From: Arcuatula senhousia
Taxonomy: Eukaryota > Mollusca > Bivalvia > Mytilida > Mytilidae
Assembly: GCA_963971305.1 (NCBI GenBank)
Contig: OZ020313.1
Span: forward strand, 24,406,602 to 24,470,601
Length of the DNA stretch: 64,000 nt
Direction: 5' to 3'
This document shows, piece by piece, positions 60,822-64,000 of this stretch. The position numbers and the translations under genes are program-made. The notes below the pieces were generated by a model. The model saw only the letters and a list, made by a program, of their open reading frames with translations, made no database searches and was not told the DNA's origin. Numbering within the stretch: position 1 is the first letter of the stretch; each line of letters starts with the position of its first letter.

Positions 60822-63800
60822 TTAATGGAAAGGAGGACGTGCTGGTCTACAACTATCAACATCGGGACTGTCACGGACAGAAATTCTTGTCTTATGTGAA
60901 CCACAAAGCGATCGCACTTCCGATGGTTGTGGACTAATGTGCTGTGAATAAGTTGTGCGTTTTGCGCTATTTGGCTTCAGATTCTTGGGTGAGTGCTTGA
61001 CAGATCCTGATTTCTGATCGGATTTTCTAATACCAGGTGAGTTCTGGCTTGAAACAGTCGACTTGACTCTAGAAACTCCATCCGATTGGCCTGTCCTCTC
61101 CTTAGACATATATCTTTTAGGTGATGGGTGTAGTTGCTCGTTCCTCTTAGGCGTTAATGCAATATCGCCTGAACTTGGATTCTTTTTTCCTTCAGATTGG
61201 TCATGTCTTTGTAGTACTGCTTTTGTTGGTGTGCTTGTCTGTTTGTTTTGACTAGCCTCTGTAGTGGTATGACCCTTTTCTCCAGCTTTACTGTTACGGT
61301 GAGGTTCTTTCTTGTCTGAGGAATTTTCAGTTGATTTGCCAATAGTAGACGTGCTTCTTTTCTGCAGTTCCTTGGTTAGATTAATCTGTTTAGTGGTAGG
61401 ATGATTCTGCACTGAACTTGACCTTTCGTTTGCCATCAGATGTTTACCTCGTTCTTGTTTTTGGTTGACACGCTTAGGTGAAGGCTGTCGCTGGTTTACA
61501 TTTGGCCTCCTGGTTGTAGATATATGTGGTAGGTTCGTTTCTCTTCGTATCGGAGTACCAACATGCTGAAAGGTTGATGTCCTTCCGGTAGACTGTCTTC
61601 TCGTTGTGCCTTGACGGTTGGTCTTTTTGGACGTTGTCGTCTTCTGTGCCGATTTTTGTGGGGCAACCATACACGTAGGTTTCTTTTCGACTTCTAGCAA
61701 AGCAGAATCTTGCTTAGTATGTAAAGTTGAAACATCGCAGTATGAATGCAGAAGAGGTACGGGTGTACTTTTCATTGGTCTTTCAATGAAATCATGAGAA
61801 TGTGCAGACAGAAGTCTAAGTGCTGCGTTCGGGTTAACGTTTGCTTTTGTCGTGCTAGAACCCGTGGTCTTTCCACTAGATTGAGATGAGAGAGATTTAA
61901 CTGATCCATGCTGTTGCTTTTTGTTTTCACCAATAACAAGTTCCTCGTCTGAAAAGTTGTTGGCAATGTTGGACAAGACAGTTTTGACCAGCTGAGTGAT
62001 CACTCCTGACGGTACAGACGAAATGGTGGACGACTTGCTGGTGGAGTCACTAATTCCTATATTTGTTATGCTCTGAACAGCTACCCGCATCCTGTCATCA
62101 TCAATACCTCCCTCGTGTAATTCTTGGTTAACCTTTTCAAGTGATGCAACAACGAAATACTCCACGTCCTTTCTCGCAGTGCTTGTTTCAGAAGCAAAAT
62201 CCACATCATTTTCACCAAGGGCGTCGACAGAATACCTCTCTGACAATGCATTTGCGAGGTCATTGACTTCCTTCAACGATAGCTGACCTCTTTCTATGTT
62301 TGAAAGTGTTCGAGACACAGCCTCTGATAAGATTTCTTCCATCTTCTCTCTAGAAATGTTCCCGACCAACTCTTGCCCTGGGCTCGGATTACTCTCGTCA
62401 TAAACTTTCAACATGCGGGATGTCATTTCTGCCATTTTCAGTAAGCTGACTGATCTTCCATCGATATCAACTTGAACGGCACTGTTTTCAGATGGAACTA
62501 TTACGAGATCTAACGTATCTGTTGATTCGACGGATGATTGTGAAGTGCCTTGTTTAATGGAATCATTTGTTTTCAGTTTATTCTCGTTGATTGTTTTGAT
62601 TATCATGTCGATGGTTTCTTCAACAAAGTTGTCAACTTCATCGTGCTCATCGGTGACTGTCGACTGTATGATTTCAGAAACAGCTACTCTAGTCGCAGCA
62701 CCATTGGGACTTCCAATATCTTTTTTGATGTTTTCCAACGTTCCAATAACACGCCGCTTACGAGCTTCGGGGTCAAATTTAAAACTGTTAAGGGTTATAC
62801 GATTGGCGTCTTCTTCGCCGACGAAGTCATACACGATGTTGTGCAAGGCGCCTACTACGACAGCTTCAGCTTCCAGTGAGGCGGTAGATGTATCTCTTTC
62901 GGCACTTCGTACACCCTCGTGCCGCCTTTGTTCTTCGTGGGTTCTGATTTCCTCTGCCATTTCTTTGAGAATATCATTAATAGTATCCATAACAAATATG
63001 GATGTCTTGCTAGCCTCCTCTCTTATTCTGCAAGTGTCTTGGAGATCACTGTATGAAAGTTGATCCTGCATACTCTCGACAATGTCTTGCAAAGTTCCTA
63101 AAACAAAGTCTTCAATCATACCAGATGACATTTTACGCTGCATCTCGTCACCTGACAAATGTTGAAATCTCTCCACTGATCTATCAAGCCGCATATTTGA
63201 AATGAGATTGTTTAGAGTGTCCAATATATGTGCACCGATCTCATTGGACGAAATTCTCAACATCAAGTCACTACTCAGACCAGTGATTCCAATTTCTTCA
63301 AATCTTCTTGTGACTTTTGTCTCAGATCCGACTTGTGCCAGCTCTACATCAGAACTTAAGGGTTGACCACTGAGGACGGTCTTTTCTATTCTGGAAAGAA
63401 GATTACGCACAAGTTTGTTTGCCACAGCAGATGATGCCGTCTGTATCAACAGGCCTGCGTCAGAAAACGATGTGTCCACTGTCAAATCTGCCGACTGAGT
63501 TCTACTTTTCCTGATGTCATTCAGAACACCCGATATTGTCATTTTTACAAAGTTGGAAAGAACACCAATATTTACAGATTTAAGCATATCTCCTATCGCA
63601 GTCACCTCGTCCTCGCTATGGCTACCAAAGTGACGTAATATGCGTAGTACATACGGGGATCGATGCCTGTTGATTGAAATGTCGCACAATATCTTATCGA
63701 ATGCAATTAGAATTTCTGCTCGTGTTCTAATGTTGTCGAAATCGGGACTTGCTATCTGCAAAAACTGAGTTAACTTTTCGTCTTCTACTCTTTCGCCTAT

Positions 63801-64000
63801 TTGACTTTTCAGCTGTTGAATAATTGACAAGATGAAGTTGACAACGTCTTCTGATGCTTGTTTGAGGTCTTTGCATCCCATACGTCTACTTTCTTCTGCA
63901 AATATTATCATATCATCATCTGTGTAGTTTCCCGACCTAATATCGCGGTCGATCTTCATCATTGTCTCACGTATGAGCGATTCTGCAAGTTCCGAGTCAG
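60822..64000 (-). CDS. Gene E (3' part): amphipathic-helix repeat protein with basic SPK-rich tail
   Basis: One uninterrupted frame of at least 1,058 codons runs from the right edge of the window to TAA at 60,822-60,824; codons upstream of the ATG at 63,960-63,962 remain open, so the true start is outside. Counting from that ATG, the first ~675 residues are acidic and hold about twelve helices of one kind, near 38-55, 135-152, 178-197, 242-259, 283-300, 321-339, 365-382, 403-416, 443-460, 541-557, 598-615 and 653-671. Examples are DFVLGTLQDIVESM, IFVMDTINDILKEM and NFVEETIDMIIKTI. The last ~370 residues are basic, rich in Ser, Thr, Lys and Arg, with PSPKR, TPKR and HSPKN motifs. No enzyme domain, signal peptide or membrane segment. 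The helix pattern resembles A-kinase-anchoring amphipathic helices and the repeats of fibrous-sheath proteins, which is speculation. The intronless stretch is unlike its neighbours. Confidence 0.8.
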   Translation of the reverse strand, partial: DSELAESLIRETMMKIDRDIRSGNYTDDDMIIFAEESRRMGCKDLKQASEDVVNFILSIIQQLKSQIGERVEDEKLTQFLQIASPDFDNIRTRAEILIAFDKILCDISINRHRSPYVLRILRHFGSHSEDEVTAIGDMLKSVNIGVLSNFVKMTISGVLNDIRKSRTQSADLTVDTSFSDAGLLIQTASSAVANKLVRNLLSRIEKTVLSGQPLSSDVELAQVGSETKVTRRFEEIGITGLSSDLMLRISSNEIGAHILDTLNNLISNMRLDRSVERFQHLSGDEMQRKMSSGMIEDFVLGTLQDIVESMQDQLSYSDLQDTCRIREEASKTSIFVMDTINDILKEMAEEIRTHEEQRRHEGVRSAERDTSTASLEAEAVVVGALHNIVYDFVGEEDANRITLNSFKFDPEARKRRVIGTLENIKKDIGSPNGAATRVAVSEIIQSTVTDEHDEVDNFVEETIDMIIKTINENKLKTNDSIKQGTSQSSVESTDTLDLVIVPSENSAVQVDIDGRSVSLLKMAEMTSRMLKVYDESNPSPGQELVGNISREKMEEILSEAVSRTLSNIERGQLSLKEVNDLANALSERYSVDALGENDVDFASETSTARKDVEYFVVASLEKVNQELHEGGIDDDRMRVAVQSITNIGISDSTSKSSTISSVPSGVITQLVKTVLSNIANNFSDEELVIGENKKQQHGSVKSLSSQSSGKTTGSSTTKANVNPNAALRLLSAHSHDFIERPMKSTPVPLLHSYCDVSTLHTKQDSALLEVEKKPTCMVAPQKSAQKTTTSKKTNRQGTTRRQSTGRTSTFQHVGTPIRRETNLPHISTTRRPNVNQRQPSPKRVNQKQERGKHLMANERSSSVQNHPTTKQINLTKELQKRSTSTIGKSTENSSDKKEPHRNSKAGEKGHTTTEASQNKQTSTPTKAVLQRHDQSEGKKNPSSGDIALTPKRNEQLHPSPKRYMSKERTGQSDGVSRVKSTVSSQNSPGIRKSDQKSGSVKHSPKNLKPNSAKRTTYSQHISPQPSEVRSLCGSHKTRISVRDSPDVDSCRPARPPFH

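Noticed and set aside
62545..63063. 172- and 109-codon frames opposite gene E
   Set aside because: Shadows of the long gene E frame; the opposite strand has the repeated helix pattern and basic tail.
1..64000. CRISPR arrays, operons, bacterial promoters
   Set aside because: The tandem repeats lack unique spacers and the genes have introns; this is eukaryotic DNA.
1..64000. tRNA, rRNA or snRNA genes
   Set aside because: None was recognised by eye. A tRNAscan-SE and Rfam search would be needed to exclude small RNA genes.

Overview
This is animal nuclear DNA, most likely from a bivalve mollusc, probably a mytilid. The sequence is AT-rich, genes are split into short exons with GT-AG introns (mostly phase 1), and both introns and gaps are packed with degraded repeats. 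The repeats that suggest a bivalve are elements with AGCTCACCTG/CAGGTGAGC ends, a TACTGTGG...CCACAGTA palindromic MITE and Penelope-like retroelements. There is no operon-like, phage, plasmid or CRISPR organisation. All gene models below were built by hand from splice sites, reading phase and domain signatures; none is backed by RNA data.

Layout: (1) 1-4,010: the 3'-terminal exon of a gene that starts left of the window, running into a ~160-bp tandem array that begins at its stop codon and is broken by two insertions. (2) 4,010-12,060: mostly dispersed repeats, a 598-bp foldback element (8,781-9,378) and a broken, secreted Ig-like coding segment on the minus strand (9,645-9,992). (3) 12,915-22,083, plus strand: gene A, a type I membrane protein (signal peptide, two CCP/sushi domains, MAM domain, mucin-like stalk, transmembrane helix, short tail). 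Its first intron holds ~1.16 kb of palindromic GATATC satellite. (4) 22,084-29,915: repeats, including a 4.47-kb long-inverted-repeat unit with nested retroelements. (5) 29,916-36,734, minus strand: gene B, a tail-to-tail paralogue of gene A with almost identical exon lengths and phases. (6) 36,735-41,339: the region between divergent genes B and C. (7) 41,340-49,295, plus: gene C, a secreted protein made of two copies of a four-cysteine module, each copy on its own three-exon cassette. (8) 49,802-52,799, minus: gene D, a secreted IGFBP-like protein with an N-terminal IGFBP domain, a Thr-rich linker and a C-terminal thyroglobulin type-1 segment. Genes C and D converge on a 506-bp gap with overlapping poly(A) signals. 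(9) 52,930-60,000: nested transposons. (10) 60,822-64,000, minus: the 3' part of gene E, a long single-exon frame with about twelve similar amphipathic helices and a basic SPK-rich tail; it continues past the window.

Genes A, B and D encode secreted or surface proteins with disulfide-rich domains and Thr/Ser-rich linkers, and gene C is a secreted Cys-module protein. Nothing in the sequence shows that they act in one pathway. The most noteworthy items are the complete IGFBP-Tg1 architecture in a protostome-like genome, the intragenically duplicated gene C, the conserved A/B pair, the gene E helix repeats and the GATATC satellite.
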